Shown one piece after another: positions 21,834-34,767 of a stretch of 64,000 bases of DNA (the stretch's first letter is position 1; the number at the start of each line of letters is the position of its first letter). Under the pieces are notes generated by a model. That model was not told the DNA's origin and did not search any database. It saw only the letters and a program-made list of their open reading frames with translations. The position numbers and the translations under genes were made by a program. The DNA is from Odobenus rosmarus divergens (taxonomy: Eukaryota > Chordata > Mammalia > Carnivora > Odobenidae), in contig NW_004450464.1 of NCBI RefSeq assembly GCF_000321225.1, positions 2,346,808 through 2,410,807 on the forward strand, given 5' to 3'.

Positions 21834-22703
21834 TTTTTTTTTTTTTGGTAATTTTTAAAAAAAATGTTAATTCCAGTACGGTTAGTATTCAGAGTTATAT
21901 TAATTTCAGGGACACAATATACTGATTCAACAATTCTATACACTACTCAGGGCTTGTCATGATAAATGTATTCTTAATTCCATTCAGCTCTTTCACCCAT
22001 GCCCCCACCCACTTCAACTCTGGTAACCATCAATTTATTCTCTAGAGTTAAGAGTCTGTTTTTAGGTTTTTCTCCATATTCTTTGTTTTGTTTCTTAAAT
22101 TCCACATATGACTGAAATCTTATGGTATTTGTCTTTCTCTGACTGACTTATTTCACTTAGCATTATACCATCCAGATCCGTCCTTGTTGTTGCAAATGGC
22201 AAGATTTCACTCATTTTTATGGCTGAGGATTATTCCATTGTATATATATACCACACCTCTATCTGTTCATCTCTTAATGGCTACTTGGGCTCCTTCCATA
22301 ATTTGGTTATTGTAAATAATGCTGTGATAAACATAGGGGTGTATATATCTTTTCAAATCAGTGCTTTCATCTTCTTTGGGTAAATACCCAATCCTGAAGT
22401 TACTAGATCATATAGCTATTATATTTTTAATTTTTTGAGGAATCTCCATACTGTTTTCCACAGTGGCTGCACCAGTTTGCATTCCCACCAAAACTGCAAG
22501 AGGTTTCCTGTTTCTCCACATCCTTGCTAACACCTGTTGTTTCTTGTGGTTTTGATTTAAGCCATTTTGACAGGTGTGAGGTGATACCTCCTTGTGCTTT
22601 TGATTTCTAATTCCCTGATGATTAATGATGTTGAACATTTTTTCATGTGTCTGTTGGCCATTTTTATGTCTTCTTTGGAGAAATGTCTGTTCATGTCTTC
22701 CCA

Positions 22704-22882
22704 TTTTTTTTTATTTGACAGAGAGGGAAAGAGAGAACAAGCGGGGGAGTGGCAGGCAGAGGGAGAGGGAGAAGCAGGCTCCCCCCAGAGCAGAGCCTGA
22801 CATGGGGCTCAATCCCAGGACCCTGGGATCATGACCTGAGCCAAAGGCAGATGTTTAACTGACTGAGCCACCCAGGCACCCC
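22704..22882 (-). mobile_element. can-SINE nested in L1-B
   Basis: Reverse-oriented SINEC: poly-T, ATTTGACAGAGAGGG, a GA-rich body and GACTGAGCCACCCAGGCACC at the right end. The L1 sequence TCTTC...CCCATTTTT is repeated on both sides as the target site duplication. Confidence 0.93.
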
Positions 22883-23338
22883 TTCTTCTGCCCATTTTTT
22901 AATTGGATTATTTGTTTTATATGGTGTTGAGTTTATAAGTTCTTTATATGATTTGGATAGTAACCCTTTATCAGATTTTGTCATTTGCAAATATCTTTTC
23001 CAATTCAGTAGGTTGTCTTTTAGATCTGTTGATTGTTTCCTTTACTGTGTAGAAGTTTATTATTTTGATGTAGTCCCAGTAGTTTTTTATTTTGTTTCTT
23101 TTGCCTCAGAAGACATTTCTAGAAAAATGTTCCTATGGCCACTGTCAGAGAAATTACTGCCTATGCTCTCTTCTAAGGAATTTTATATTTTCATGTCTCA
23201 CATTTAGGTATTTAATCCAGTTTGATTTTATTTTCATATGTGCTGTGAGAAAGTGATCCAATTTAATTCTTTCTCAAGTACCTGTTCAGTTTTTCCAGCA
23301 CTGTGTTAAAGAAACTATCTTTTTTCCCATTGCATTTT

Positions 23339-23506
23339 TTTTTTAAAGATTTTATTTATTTATGAGAGAGAGAGAGAGAGAGAGAGGCAGAGGGAGAAGC
23401 AGGCTTCCCACAGAGCAGGGAGCCCGATGCGGGACTCGATCCCAGGACCTGGGATCATGACCTGAGCCGAAGGCAGACGCCCAACCATCTGAGCCACCCA
23501 GGCGCC
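23339..23506 (-). mobile_element. can-SINE nested in L1-B, clean 13-bp TSD
   Basis: Poly-T, AAAGATTTTATTTATTTATG, (GA)n, body, then GAGCCACCCAGGCGCC. Flanked by a perfect 13-bp duplication CCCATTGCATTTT at 23326-23338 and 23507-23519. Confidence 0.96.
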
Positions 23507-26199
23507 CCCATTGCATTTTCTTGCCTTCTTTCTCGAAGATTATTGGACTGTATAATTATGGATTTATTTCTGGGTTCTCTATTCTGTTTTATTGATTTAT
23601 GTGTCTATTTTTGTGCCAGTACCATACTGTTATGATTATTACAGTTTTGTAATGGGATTATAATGGGATTATGATACCTCCATTTTTGTTATTTTTCAAT
23701 ATTGCTTTGGCTACCATGGTCCTTTGTGGTTCCATAACAAATTTTAAGATTTTTAAGATTATTTGTTTTGGTTCTGTGGAAAATGCTGTATGTATTTTGA
23801 TAGGGGTTGAATTAAATCTGTAGATTGCTTTGGGTAGTATGGACATTTTAACAATATTTGTTTTCCCAGTCTATGAGCATGGAGTATCTTTCTATTTGTT
23901 TGTGTCATCTTCAATTTCTTTCATCAATGTTTTATAGTTTTCAGAGTACAAGTCTTTCACCCCCCTTAGTTAAGTTTATTACTAAGTATTTTATTATTCT
24001 TGGTATGATTATAAATGGGATTGTTTTCTCAATTTCACTTTCTGTTATGTCATTATTATTGTATGGAAATGCAATGGATTTCTGTATATTGATTTTTTAT
24101 CCTGTGACCTTACTGAATTCATTTATCAGTTCTGGTATTTTTTGGTGGAGTCTTTAGGTTTTTCTTTAGATAATATCATGTCATGTACAAAAACTCAAAG
24201 TTTTACTTCTTCCTTACTGATTTGGATGCCTATTTTTTATTCTTATTGTCTGATTGCTGTGGTTAGGTCTTCTAGTACTATGTTGAAAAGAAGTGGTGAG
24301 AATGGACATCCTTATCTTGTTCGTGATCTGAGAGGAAAAGTTACCCATTTATCACCATTGAATATGATGTTAGCTGTGAGTTTTTCATATATGGCCTGTG
24401 TTATGTTGAGATATGGTCCCCCTAAATTTACTTTGTTGAGGGTTTTTATCATGAATGAATTTTGTAGTTTGTCAAATGCTTTTTCTGAACCTCTTGAAAT
24501 GATCTTATGTTTTTTATTCTTCCTCTTGTATCCCATTGATTGATCTGCAAATATTGAACCACTTTTGCATCCCTGGAATAAATCCCACTTGATCATGGTG
24601 AATAATTTTTTTAATGTATAATTGGACTTGGTTTGTTAATATTTTGTTGAGAAGTTTTTCATTTATGTTCATCAGAGATATAGATCTGTAGGGTTTTTAG
24701 TTGTTGTTGTTAGTGTCTTTATCTGACTTTGGTATCAGGGTAATGCTAGTCTCAGAATGAATTTGGAAGTTTTCCTTCCTCTTCTATTTTTTGGAGTAGT
24801 TTGAGAGTATTTATTTAACTCTTTAAATGTTTGGTAGAATTCACCTGTTAGTCCATCCAGTCTGGTACTTTTGTTTGCCAGGAGTTTTTTGACTAATGAT
24901 TCAATTTCTTTGCTGGTAACTGGTCTGTTGAAATTTTCTACCTCTTTCTGATTCAGTTTTTGGAGGACCCTCTTTCATTTCTAATTTTATTTGAGCCCCC
25001 CCCTTTATGAATCTGGCTAAAGTTTTATCAATTCTGTTAGTCTTTTCAAAGAACTGGTTCCTCATTTCATTGATCTGTTCTACTGTTTTTTAGTTTCTAT
25101 TTCATTTATTTCTACTCTCATGTTTATTATTTTCTTCCTTCTACTGGTTTGGGTTTTGTATGTTCTTTTTCTAGCTCCTTTAGTTTTAAGGTTAAGTTGT
25201 TTGAGATTTTTCTTGCTCCTTGAGGTAGCCTTGTATCACTACACACTTCCCTTTTAGAACAGCATTTGCTATATCCCAATGATTTTGGATATTGTGTTTT
25301 TATTTTCCTTTGTCTCCAAGTATTTTTCTATTTCCTTTTTGATTTTTTTGTTTGAGCCATTCATTGTTTAGTACCATGTTATTTAACCTCCATGTATTTG
25401 TGTTCTTTCCAAGTTTTTTTTTTTCTTGTGGTTGATTTCTAGTTTTATATCTTTGTGGTCAGAAAAGATCCATGGTATGACTTCAATATTTTTGTTAAGG
25501 CTTGTTTCATGGCCTAATACGTGATCTATTTTGGATAATGTTCCATATGAACTTGAAAAAAATATGTAGTCTGCTGTTTTAGGATGGAATGTTCTAAATA
25601 TATATGTTAGATGCATCTGGTCCAATAAGTAATTCAAAGCCACTGTTTCCATTGAATTATTATATCTTCTTGCTGGATTGTTCCCTTTATGATTACATAG
25701 TGTCTTTTGTCTCTTGTTATAGTCTTTTTTTTAACATCTATTTTGTCTGATGAGTACTGATACCCCAGCTTTCTTTTCCCTTCCATTTGCATGATAAATG
25801 CTTTTCCATCCCTTCACTTCAATCTGTGTGTCTATATATCTGAAATAAGCCTCTGTGGGCAGCATATAGATGTGTTTTGCTTTATTATCCATTCAGTCAC
25901 CCTATGTCTTTTGATTGGGGCATTTAGTGCATTTACATTCAAAGTAATTATTGACAGGTATGTATTTATTGCTATTTTGTTACTTGTTTTATGACTTTCT
26001 TTTTTTTGTTCTTTTCTCTCACAGTTTGCTGGCTTTCTTTAGTCATACACTTGGATTCATTTCTCTTTATTTTTTGCATATCTATTACCAGTTTTTAATT
26101 TGTGGTTACCAGGTTCATATTATAACCTCTTATAAATATAGTAGTTTATATTAAGTTGATGGTTGCTTAAGTTTGATCCCAAACTTTATTCTTCTCCCT

Positions 26200-27125
26200 C
26201 TCCACATAATTTACATCCTTTTATTTTGTGAATCTCTTGACTACTTTTATAGATATACTTAATTTTACTTCTTTTGTGCTTCTTCCTTTTCTGACTCCTA
26301 CTTACGGTCTTTCCTTTCCACTTGCTCTCCTTTAACATTTCTTGTAAGGCTGCTTTAGTGGTGATTAATTCCTTCAACTTTTATCTCTCCTCTTTATCTC
26401 TCCTACTATTCTGAATGATAATCTTGCTTGATAGAGTATTCTTGGTTGCAGAGTTTTCCTTTTTTCCGTTCAGTGCCTTGAATATTTCATGTCACCCCCT
26501 TCCAGCCTGCAAAGTTTCTGTTGAAAAATCTGCTGGTTGCCTTATGGGGTTTCCCTTGTATGTAACTATTTTGTCTTGCTGTGGACCTCCTTGGGTTGAC
26601 TTTGTTGGGTGCTCTCTGTCCCTCTTGGATCTATATGTCTGTTTCCTTCCCCATATTCAGGAAGTTCTCAGCTATCTCTTATAAATTATACATATTTCTT
26701 ATAGTAGCCCCTTTTCTCTCTCTATTCCTTCTAGGATTCCTATAATGCAAACATTATTACAATAGATGGTGTCACTGAGTTCCCTAGTCTATTTTCATTT
26801 ATTATTTTTCTCTCTCCTGTTCAGCTTGATTGCTTTCCATTGCTCTGTCCTCCAGGTTGTTCATCCATTCTTCTGCTTCCTCTAGCCTACTATTTATTTC
26901 CTCTAGTGTATTTTTAATATCAGTTATCGAGTTCTTCATCTCTGATTGGTTCTCTGTTTTCTATCACTGTTTGAGGTTCTCACTGAGATCTTCCACTCTT
27001 TTCTCAAGTCCAGTGAGTATCTTTATGACCATTCCTTTAAATTTTCTATCAAGCATATTATTAATCTCCATTTCATTTAGCTCTATTGCTGTGATTTCGT
27101 TCTTTCATTTGGGATATATTCCTCA
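26200..27125 (-). pseudogene. L1-B ORF1, decayed
   Basis: The 26186-26377 frame reads MKELITTKAALQEMLKES, matching the C-terminal end of L1 ORF1 (TTRPALKELLKEA in human L1). Upstream, at 26830-27120 on the plus strand, lies the antisense of the coiled-coil region. Multiple stops. Confidence 0.75.
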
Positions 27126-28049
27126 GTCTCATTTTGTCTATTTTTATGTTTTAGAAAAGTCACCTGTGTCACCTGCTCTTGAAAGTAGTGACTTTTTAAA
27201 GAAAAGGTCCTGTAGTGCCCTGGAGTTCAACGTCCCCTGTTCACCAGAACCTGGAGCTTCAGAAGTGTTTCCTATGTGTGTTGTGTGCACCCTACTGTTG
27301 TGGCTGAGTCACATTTGCCTCCAGTCCAGGCATCTGCAATGACTCTCTATGCCTGTTGTGGTCAGGGTTTGGTCCCTGTGTTGTTAATGGGCCAGTCTGG
27401 GGCCACTGAGGGCTTGAGTTGAGTCAGATCAGGCATTTGCCAGAGATGCAGTAGCACTGAACTGCATGGCACTCTCCCTTGTGTTGCCCCTGCAAAGCTT
27501 TAGCTGGTAGCCTGGGCCTGCAGTCAAACCAGATGTCTGCCCCCAGCCCACTGCTATGGCTGCAGTTGGACTGATGTGTGTGGTAATCTTCCCCTCTCTC
27601 CAGGGCAGAAGTTGTTTTGTGCTGGCCCCTACTGGGGATGCTTGCACACTGCCAGTCTTGTGGCATCATTTGGGTGGGCTCTGGCCAAAGGTGTATTGAA
27701 GGGTGTGTGTGCAGGAGAATGCAGGAGCAGGGTGCATGGTGTCAGCAAGTTCCAGGCAGGTCCACTGCAGTAGGGGTCCTGTAGCTATCTGAAAAAAATG
27801 TCAAGGCAATGGAGGGGATGGATCCACAGAAGCACATGGGGGTGGGTGCACTGTTGGCAAACTAGGTGGAGAGTGTTGGCACTGAGTTGGTTCCCACAAG
27901 TATCCATATATCTAGACTAGGGGGTGGGGAAGGAAGATGGAGCCTGCCAGCTCTTTTTTTCTTGAAGAAGTCTCCTAAAGATCCCTGCCCCTCCAGCACA
28001 CACACTAAGACCATAAATAATATTTTCCTCTATACCTGAGGTGTTTTTC

Positions 28050-28484
28050 TTTTTTTTTTTGAACATTTTTTAAAAATTTAAATTCAACCAATTAACATAT
28101 AATGTATTATTTGTTTCTGAGGTACAGGTCTATGATTCATAAGTCTTATATAATACCAAGTGCTCATTACAACACATACCCTCCCCAATGTCCATCATCC
28201 AGTTACCCCATACCCCCACCCCCCCTCCCCTGCAGCACCCTCAGCTTTTTTCCTATGATTAAGAGTCTCTTATGCTTTGTCTCCCTCTCTGGTTTCATCT
28301 TGTTTCATTTTTTCCTCTCTTCCCCTATGATCCTTTGCCTTATTTCTTAAATTCTATGTATCAGTGAGATCATGTGATAATTGTCTTTCTCTGATTGACT
28401 TATTTCACTTAGCATAATACCCTCTAGTTCCATCCACATTGTTGCAAATGGCAAGATTTCATTTTTGATGGCTGCGTAATATTC

Positions 28485-28521
<37 letters not shown>

Positions 28522-28547
28522 CACCACTTCTTCTTTATCCATTCATC
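28050..28547 (-). mobile_element. 5'-truncated L1 3' end nested in the L1-B 5' UTR, 11-bp TSD
   Basis: Antisense poly-A and the 3' UTR type starting AACATATAATGTATTATTTG, also seen in the L1 at 39863. A (GT)n tract of 32 bases (28487-28518) has grown inside it. Flanked by AGGTGTTTTTC at 28039-28049 and 28548-28558. Confidence 0.92.
28487..28518. repeat. (GT)n microsatellite
   Basis: Sixteen GT units within the nested L1, at the place where related L1s read GTATATATAC. Confidence 0.97.
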
Positions 28548-29053
28548 AGGTGTTTTTCAAATTGCTGCTTCTATGCTGTATCTCAGTAGGGCTGTTTGTT
28601 TTCTTGTCTCTTTAAGGGCAGGGACTCCACCCTCCCAGCTCTCCCAGGGCCAAGATGGCTGATTTTTAATATTCCAGGTGATAAGCCCCACTAATTGTTA
28701 GGCCCCTCTGGTTTTCAAACCAAATGTTATGGGGATTCATCTTCTCTATGTGGGTCCTCCATGCCCGGTGTGGGATTCTGCTCTTCTCTCCTTTCTGCGT
28801 CTGCCATGTCCCTCCTTCCTAAGGACAGCCCCTTGGGTCCATTTGGCTCCCCCTTTGTTGTGGCCTGTTCTCTACATTTAGTGGCACAGAGTATTTGTTT
28901 TGCCACTTTTCAGGTCATTTTTTGGGTTATTTACACTGATGGGGGAATTATCTAGTTTTATCTGTGGAATGAGGTAAACTTAGAGTCCTCTTACTGTGCC
29001 ATCTTCCCCAGAAGTCCCATAGACTTTAAAAAAAAAATGTGTTTGATTTTTTT

Positions 29054-29217
29054 AAAAAAAGATTTTATTAAAGAGAGCACAGAGGGAGAAGCAGAGGGAG
29101 AGGGAGAAACAGGCTCCCCGCTCAGCAGGGAGCCTGATGCAGGGTCAATCCCAGGAGCCTGGGATCATGACCTGAGCTGAAGAAAGATGCTTAATGGACT
29201 GAGCCACCCAGGTGCCC
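29054..29217 (-). mobile_element. can-SINE beside L1-B
   Basis: AAAAGATTTTATTAAAGAG, body, GGACTGAGCCACCCAGGTGC. Target site duplication TGATTTTTTT at 29044-29053 and 29218-29227. It lies in the split L2, just outside the 5' end of L1-B. Confidence 0.92.
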
Positions 29218-29229
29218 TGATTTTTTTTT

Positions 29230-29740
29230 TTAAGATGGTTGTAAAGTCATGGTAATTCTCTGCTCAAGAATTTTTCAACATCATCTCATTTTATTCACAA
29301 TATACAAAATTCTGCCTCAACTTATAACACCATCTATTATACTCACACTATTCCTCCACATTGGCTTCCCTGCAGATCAGTGACCAGGCCAAGCACTCTA
29401 ACCACACTTGTTGCTTCATACATGTAGAAAGCTCTTTTCCCAGATAGCCTTATGTTATTTTTAGTTTATGTCTCTGCTCAAAAGTCACTTTATCCGAAAG
29501 AAGTTCTCTGATCACCTACCCTATCTATCTCATTACCCTGTTCTATTTTTCTTCATAGTTCTTACCACCTGACATATTGTAGTTTGTACATTCATTTATT
29601 TCTGATTTTCTCATGGAAGGTAAGCTCCATGCAATTGGGAGCATTCTTTTATTCTCTTCCGTATTTTCAGTGCCTAGAAAAGTTAGGGGAACATTGTGGG
29701 TACTCAGTAAATATTTGGTGATTAATTCCAAAATACATCT
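29230..29740 (+). mobile_element. L2 fragment, right of the L1-B insertion
   Basis: Continues the L2 at 21380-21833: CTCTGCTCAAAAGTCACTTTA, AAGTTCTCTGATCACCTACC, TCTTCATAGTTCTTACCACC, AAGGTAAGCTCCATG and CAGTAAATATTTGGTGA follow the L2 3' end consensus in order. The 5' part (ATGGTTGTAAAGTCATGG) joins naturally with the left piece. Confidence 0.75.
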
Positions 29741-31341
29741 TACCACAGTTAAAAAATTTTTTTTCTGGTTAATGTATCTCCTTCCAAATATAGGTCAGAG
29801 TAAATAAAAAATATGTTTTTGACACATGATGCTTCATCTTTGTGTATTTTCTTCTTCCCAAGGAAATGTGTTTAAATTAATACCAAACTACAAGAAAAAA
29901 AACAAGTAACAATTCTGATTAAAAATATGTACATTTAAAACTTAGAAATTTCAATGACTTCAATATAGAATTACCATCATCTTTTAAACACATTGCTAGA
30001 AATAGAGATCCTCTATTGTAATACTATTTCTAATATTCCAGAAAATTGGAAAACTAATAGGTTTCCAGAATTTAGAATAAAATATTACTTCTGAATGAAA
30101 TGTACATTCTCTTTAATGCTTATTATCAGCTTATGTGTTTTAATGGTAGGATTTACTTCTTCTGCCCTCTTCCATTTCCTTGTGAATTTATAAACTCATA
30201 TTGGTGGGTAGAAATATTACTCTGTAGTCTGCTAGAATTGAGAAACCAATATGTATAACATTCTTTTCCAGACTGATTACAAACTTTTTGGGAATTTCTG
30301 CTTGTTGACACAACAATCTATTTCTGAAATTGGAGTTCACTCTCAATGATCAATTTTAAAATATAACTGGACATCTGCAGAGAGGATTTTCTCTACTAAG
30401 ATTTTCAGATGTGTCCAATGACTTCCCTGTATATTTGATTGTTAGAAGAAAATATATCAAATGATTTAAATAAAATCACAAATATTATATTGCAAAGTGC
30501 AAAACTACTTCTCTCCTACATAGTCAAAGACATTTATATCTTATTGGCCTCAAATCTTCTTGAGAAAACCACAGTGATCTGCTAACTAGTTTTCTTGCCC
30601 CCAGACTGTTGAATGGCCTACCAAGCCATCTCCCCTTCTCTCTTTACAACAGTGTTCTTTGATCCCAGATTTCCAAAGGCCACAATGGCCTTTCAATAAC
30701 CAAAGAAGAAAAAGTCCCAGATCTTTCACATGCCAAACAAAGCCTTTCACAGGTTAATCCTGATAAAAATTTTCCAGCCACATCATCTCTACTTCACAGG
30801 TACAGCCTTGTAGGTCTGTAAAAATCCATGTTACAAATGTCTCATACCTCTTCCTAAAGCACATTTCCTTCTTGCCTAACTGGTAATGTTCTGTATGTTT
30901 TTCAAGGCTGAATTAAATAACACTCTCTGTATTAAGGAAAAATAATGGAAAATTTACCAGTTTTCTGACATTGCTTAGGTGTGAAGAATCCATAGTTGAA
31001 TAATACATAGATCCTACCTTTCTAGAGCTCAGAGGCTATGAAGACTTTTCTACCTACCCCCCCTTCGAATCCCCTCCCAATCAGAATTAGATAGGATATG
31101 ATAGAGTTAGGGAACCTAATCTAAGTCCATCACTAGATTATGCACCTTTCACCCATAATCATCCATTATAATCCTGAATTGAGCCCAATTTAGGTACAAA
31201 CTCAATGATTGCAGGTCTGGGATTAAGAAAGTGAAATACAGTGCAAGGTTGAAAGAGTCAATTAACCATCTGAGTATTTTTCTTCTTCCTAAAAGATTTT
31301 TTAAAATTTGATATGAAGAATATCACTTAATAATTTCTTTT
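29741..31341. other. Noncoding; probable L2 piece at about 30580-30950
   Basis: No gene recognised. About 30580-30950 resembles degraded L2 in sense orientation (CCTTTCACAGGTTAATCC, CAAGGCTGAATTAAATAAC near the 3' side). The remainder is AT-rich and unassigned. Confidence 0.45.
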
Positions 31342-31355
31342 AAAAGAAAATCCTT

Positions 31356-31550
31356 GGGGAGCCTGGGTGGCTCAGTTGGTTAAGCGACTGCCTTCGACTC
31401 AGGTCATGATCCTGGAGTCCAGGGATCGAGTCCCACATCGGGCTTCCTGCTCGGCAGGGGGTCTGCTTCTCCCTCTGACCCTCTTCCCTCTCATGCTCTC
31501 TATCTCTCATTCTTTCTCTCTCAAATAAATAAATAAAATCTTTAAAAAAA
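31356..31550 (+). mobile_element. can-SINE, clean 14-bp TSD
   Basis: Head GGGGAGCCTGGGTGGCTCAG, box B GATCGAGTCCC, CT-rich region and AAATAAATAAATAAAATC. Perfect target site duplication AAAAGAAAATCCTT at 31342-31355 and 31551-31564. Confidence 0.97.
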
Positions 31551-31564
31551 AAAAGAAAATCCTT

Positions 31565-32221
31565 AATCTTTAGAGAGAATTTTTATTGATGTGGGATGTT
31601 GAAATATACTAAAAAATTGTTTTAAATTAAATTGCCTCTTGTTCAACATTGACAAATAGAGGCAAAATTAGCTTTTTTAACGTGAAATTATTGTGAATTT
31701 GCAATTTTCTCTAGGAGGGAAGGACACCAGACACATATTCCCTTTGTCCTCCATTTTTTGTGTATTTTTTTATATTGAAAATGAGATAACAGGCAATTTG
31801 CCCATCAGGGTTTTTAATGAGTCACAGTATTTGAAGGCTATGAACTGAATAATATCATTCATTTATGGTCTTGTCCTGCAGCTGTTGTGTTTTGTGTAAG
31901 ACAAATTGAAACAAAGAAAACAGTGCTCTTTAATAAGCTTCACTATTAAGTGCAACTGAGCCATTTCAGGAAATAATGGCATTTCACGTAAGAGAATAAA
32001 AAACATAAATACATAATTTTCCTCAGATAAAGAAATGGCAAGAAAAGCATAAATATTAACATAGTGACCAATAAGTCCTTGTTGTCATCTAAAAAAGTCA
32101 TTGTAGCACAACTGTCTACAGTTAATTTTTGCTTCAAATAAGCAAATTGTGAGTCAATTATAGTATATTTTCTCAACAGAGCCTTGTTTCTCTTTTTTTT
32201 CTAACTTACAATAGAGTTGCT
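31565..32221. other. Noncoding; nothing recognised
   Basis: AT-rich. The 76-codon minus frame at 31946-32176 has no recognisable domain. Confidence 0.5.
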
Positions 32222-32520
32222 GGATTCCATTGTCCAGCTAATCCTCAATCACAACTTCCCATATATTCTTCCTTCCTCTCCTTTCCCTGGCCTTCTGTCT
32301 GCACAGATCTTAAGACCTCTTGCCTAAACTTTTTCAGTCACTTCTTCGCTGTGTTCTCTTCCTTCCAGCCCCATCTATTTAGCTCACACCCACAAAGAGT
32401 TCTAGTCCTAAAGCACAAATCTGATCATATTATGCTGCTGCTTTAAAAACCTTCACTGACATCAGTCTTAAATCATTTCCTAATAAATCACACAGGCTGT
32501 TGTTTACCATCTGTAAGTTT
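32222..32520 (+). mobile_element. L2 fragment
   Basis: AGCACAAATCTGATCATATT, ATGCTGCTGCTTTAAAAACC and TTCACTGACATCAG follow the L2 consensus (AAATCTGATCATGTCACTC..., CCTTCAATGGC). Confidence 0.65.
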
Positions 32521-32651
32521 TAGTGTTCTTGATGAAAAATTCATTCATCACAAAATGACTTTTAAGCATTTTAAGCACAATGGCAAGCAGAAGAGGAATT
32601 GTCATCACTGTGTTAGAGAGATGCAGTCTCTGCTCTCTTGGGACTTACATG

Positions 32652-33112
32652 GTGCATTCGTGACCTATTGCTGCTGTAACAAATGATCAAAACCTTTGTG
32701 GCTTAACACAACACAGTGTATCATTATCTAATAATTTTGGAGGCCAGAAGTCCTAAAATCAAGATTTTGGAAGGACTTCCCTTCTTCTGGAGGCTCTAGG
32801 AGACAGTCCATCCCCTTGCCTTTTCCAGCTTCTAGAACCAAATGCACCCTTGCTTCTTGTTCCTTTCTCCATCTTTAAAACTAGCAGTGTAGCATCTTTA
32901 AATCTCAATCTCTCATATACCTTGACTTCAGTAATCACATCTCCTTCTCTAAATCCCATAAGAACAGGGTAACAACATTGGGCCTACCCAGACAATCCAA
33001 AATTGTAGTCCCTTTTACCATGAAAAGTAACATATCCACAAGTTCTGTGGATTAGGACAGAGATCTCCTTTGGAGGTGGGGGCATTGTTTTATTTACCAT
33101 ACTTGTCTAACA
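32652..33112 (-). mobile_element. MLT1-like LTR (ERVL-MaLR), old solo LTR
   Basis: CTATTGCTGCTGTAACAAATG, TGTGGCTTAACACAAC, TTTTGGAGGCCAGAAGTCC, CTTGCCTTTTCCAGCTTCTAG and ACATTGGGCCTACCCAGA read as the antisense of an MLT1 LTR. No coding sequence is attached. It lies between two L2 pieces (32222-32520 and 33225-33715), so it probably inserted into one L2. Confidence 0.7.
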
Positions 33113-33224
33113 GAGTGGGCAGATACTTGGTGACATTTAAACAATTTTTTTACTGTTCTGTATTTTCCAAATTTTATCATACTATAGTACTTTTCTAGTT
33201 ACAGAGAAGTTTTAACTGTAAAAT

Positions 33225-33715
33225 CCCTATAAGTTTATCAGATGAAATCCGAAGTCTTTATCATGATAAAACAGACCTTAGCCAACCTGTTGACAAGCTG
33301 TCTTCTTGACTCAAGTCCTGCTACTCTCCCTTGTACACGCTAGACCTAAGTCACAGTAGGACATTCACTGTTCCCTTAATAGACTCCTTTTTTATAAGGT
33401 TCTGTCTCTTGCATAAAAACTGGAAACGTTTTACCCCAAACTTTCAATCTGAAAACTGCCTTACTCAAATACCATTCTTTTCCTAGTTCTTCCCTGACAT
33501 TCTGGGGCATGGTCACTTTTCTGCTTCCTTTGTCTCTGCAGAGCACAGAATCCCCTTTTCTAGAACTTTATACAATTATTTATGCCCTACCTCTGCTTAC
33601 TTCCCCATGCCTCCAGCACAGAGATTATGTTCTTTGATTTTCTCTATACCCAACATTTATCATAGTGCTTAGCACCACAACTGAATAGAAATTTAAGGTT
33701 TGAGTAACTAAACAA
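33225..33715 (+). mobile_element. L2 3' end
   Basis: AAATCCGAAGTCTTTATCATG, TTCTTCCCTGACATTCTGGG, TTTATACAATTATTTATGCC, CAGCACAGAGATTATGTTC and CATAGTGCTTAGCACCACAA run in the order of the L2 3' region. Confidence 0.7.
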
Positions 33716-34726
33716 TGATCATTGGAAATGGTGTACCCAAAAATATGTCTCCTAATGTATCCTTGAGGCTACAGAAGGTAGCAAATTTATTGAACTATTA
33801 GGATGTTTAAATTATTTTCATGGGAATGAAGCAATGCCTGAAGGTCATAACACAACTCCGAAAGTGCAGACTTCCTGTCATATTTCACAGGTGAATGTCT
33901 ACAAAAAGATGCCAAAAAAATTTCAGGAACAACCCACCTAATTTTTTAAATAATGTGATAATTTTTACTGACAATTTTATGATATTTATATATTACATAT
34001 ATTTTATAAAGAATGCTTTAACTTCTTGACTATTTTGGGTTTATAATGTGTGGAATTCTAGACAGGAATCAGTTTTTTAGGTACTGTTTTTCTAAGAAGT
34101 GCTATTGACTTGGGCTTTTCACAAGTTGCTCCCTGTTATTGTCCACCAGATTCAGAATAAAAACAAAGTTATTTCAATTTAGATCTCTATTAAGAGTAAA
34201 TATTAAATTGACTGGCCTACATTATGGACTGAATAACATATTATTTATGAAACAGATAACATGTACTTAATGCAGGTGACATTAACTCCAAAAACATATT
34301 GTCCTGATATTAGTTCCAATACTAAATCTCATTAAAGTGATCTCATCCAGTGATCATTTCCAGTTTATTTCTGAGATTTTGCCCACCAGTAGTTCATAAA
34401 ACTGAGTATCAAAGAAGACCTAGTGAAGGAATCATGTCTATTCTGGTCTCATTCACATCTTCTACTTTTATTATTTTGAGTTTTAGTACTAATCATCCTC
34501 TATATCCCACATTGGTCAGTTTAAACAAGGTAACACTATTAGACTTGTATTTTCAGACTGAGTGTAGCTATTTCTTTATATGTATGCACTCAAAATTACA
34601 GTATAAAATTTGATCAATAATTTAAAAAGCCCTTTAACCCTTACTTATTTGCCTTTGTTTGTAACAATGAAGTACTAGAATATAGAAGTGTAATTCTCCT
34701 CTCATTATTCCTCATAATGCTTGTTG

Positions 34727-34767
<41 letters not shown>

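Larger units (their letters stand above)
22125..25960 (-). pseudogene. L1-B ORF2 (endonuclease / reverse transcriptase), decayed
   Basis: Remnant of L1 ORF2 in several frames. The endonuclease C-terminus is at 25383-25652 (DYIFFSSSYGTLSKIDHVLG and WIFSDHKDIKLEI, with the SDH catalytic histidine motif still present). The reverse transcriptase region is at 24312-24596, where the usual IISIDAEKAFDK reads IISRGSEKAFDK, so the conserved aspartate of that motif is gone. The C-terminus is at 22408-22704. The SINEs at 22704-22882 and 23339-23506 interrupt it. It cannot make a functional enzyme. Confidence 0.85.
21834..29018 (-). mobile_element. Near full-length LINE-1 (L1-B) with nested insertions
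   Basis: A minus-strand L1 from its poly-A side (poly-T at 21834-21847) to its 5' end at 29018 (sense GGGACTTCTGGGGAAGATGG). In element order: 5' UTR 27125-29018, ORF1 about 26200-27125, ORF2 about 22125-25960, 3' UTR 21848-22125. Nested inside are SINEs at 22704-22882 and 23339-23506 and a truncated L1 at 28050-28547. Without these it is about 6.3 kb, the length of a complete L1. Both ORFs carry many stops and frameshifts. No clear target site duplication was found, in keeping with its age. Confidence 0.93.

Noticed and set aside
24142..24543. 133-codon plus-strand frame
   Set aside because: Antisense to the L1-B reverse transcriptase region.
26830..27342. 170-codon plus-strand frame
   Set aside because: It is antisense to the L1-B ORF1 coiled coil and 5' UTR. 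Low-complexity S/F/I-rich composition fits a shadow of E/K-rich sequence.
32652..33112. A complete endogenous retrovirus
   Set aside because: Only a single old LTR-like sequence is present; no internal coding region or second LTR was seen.
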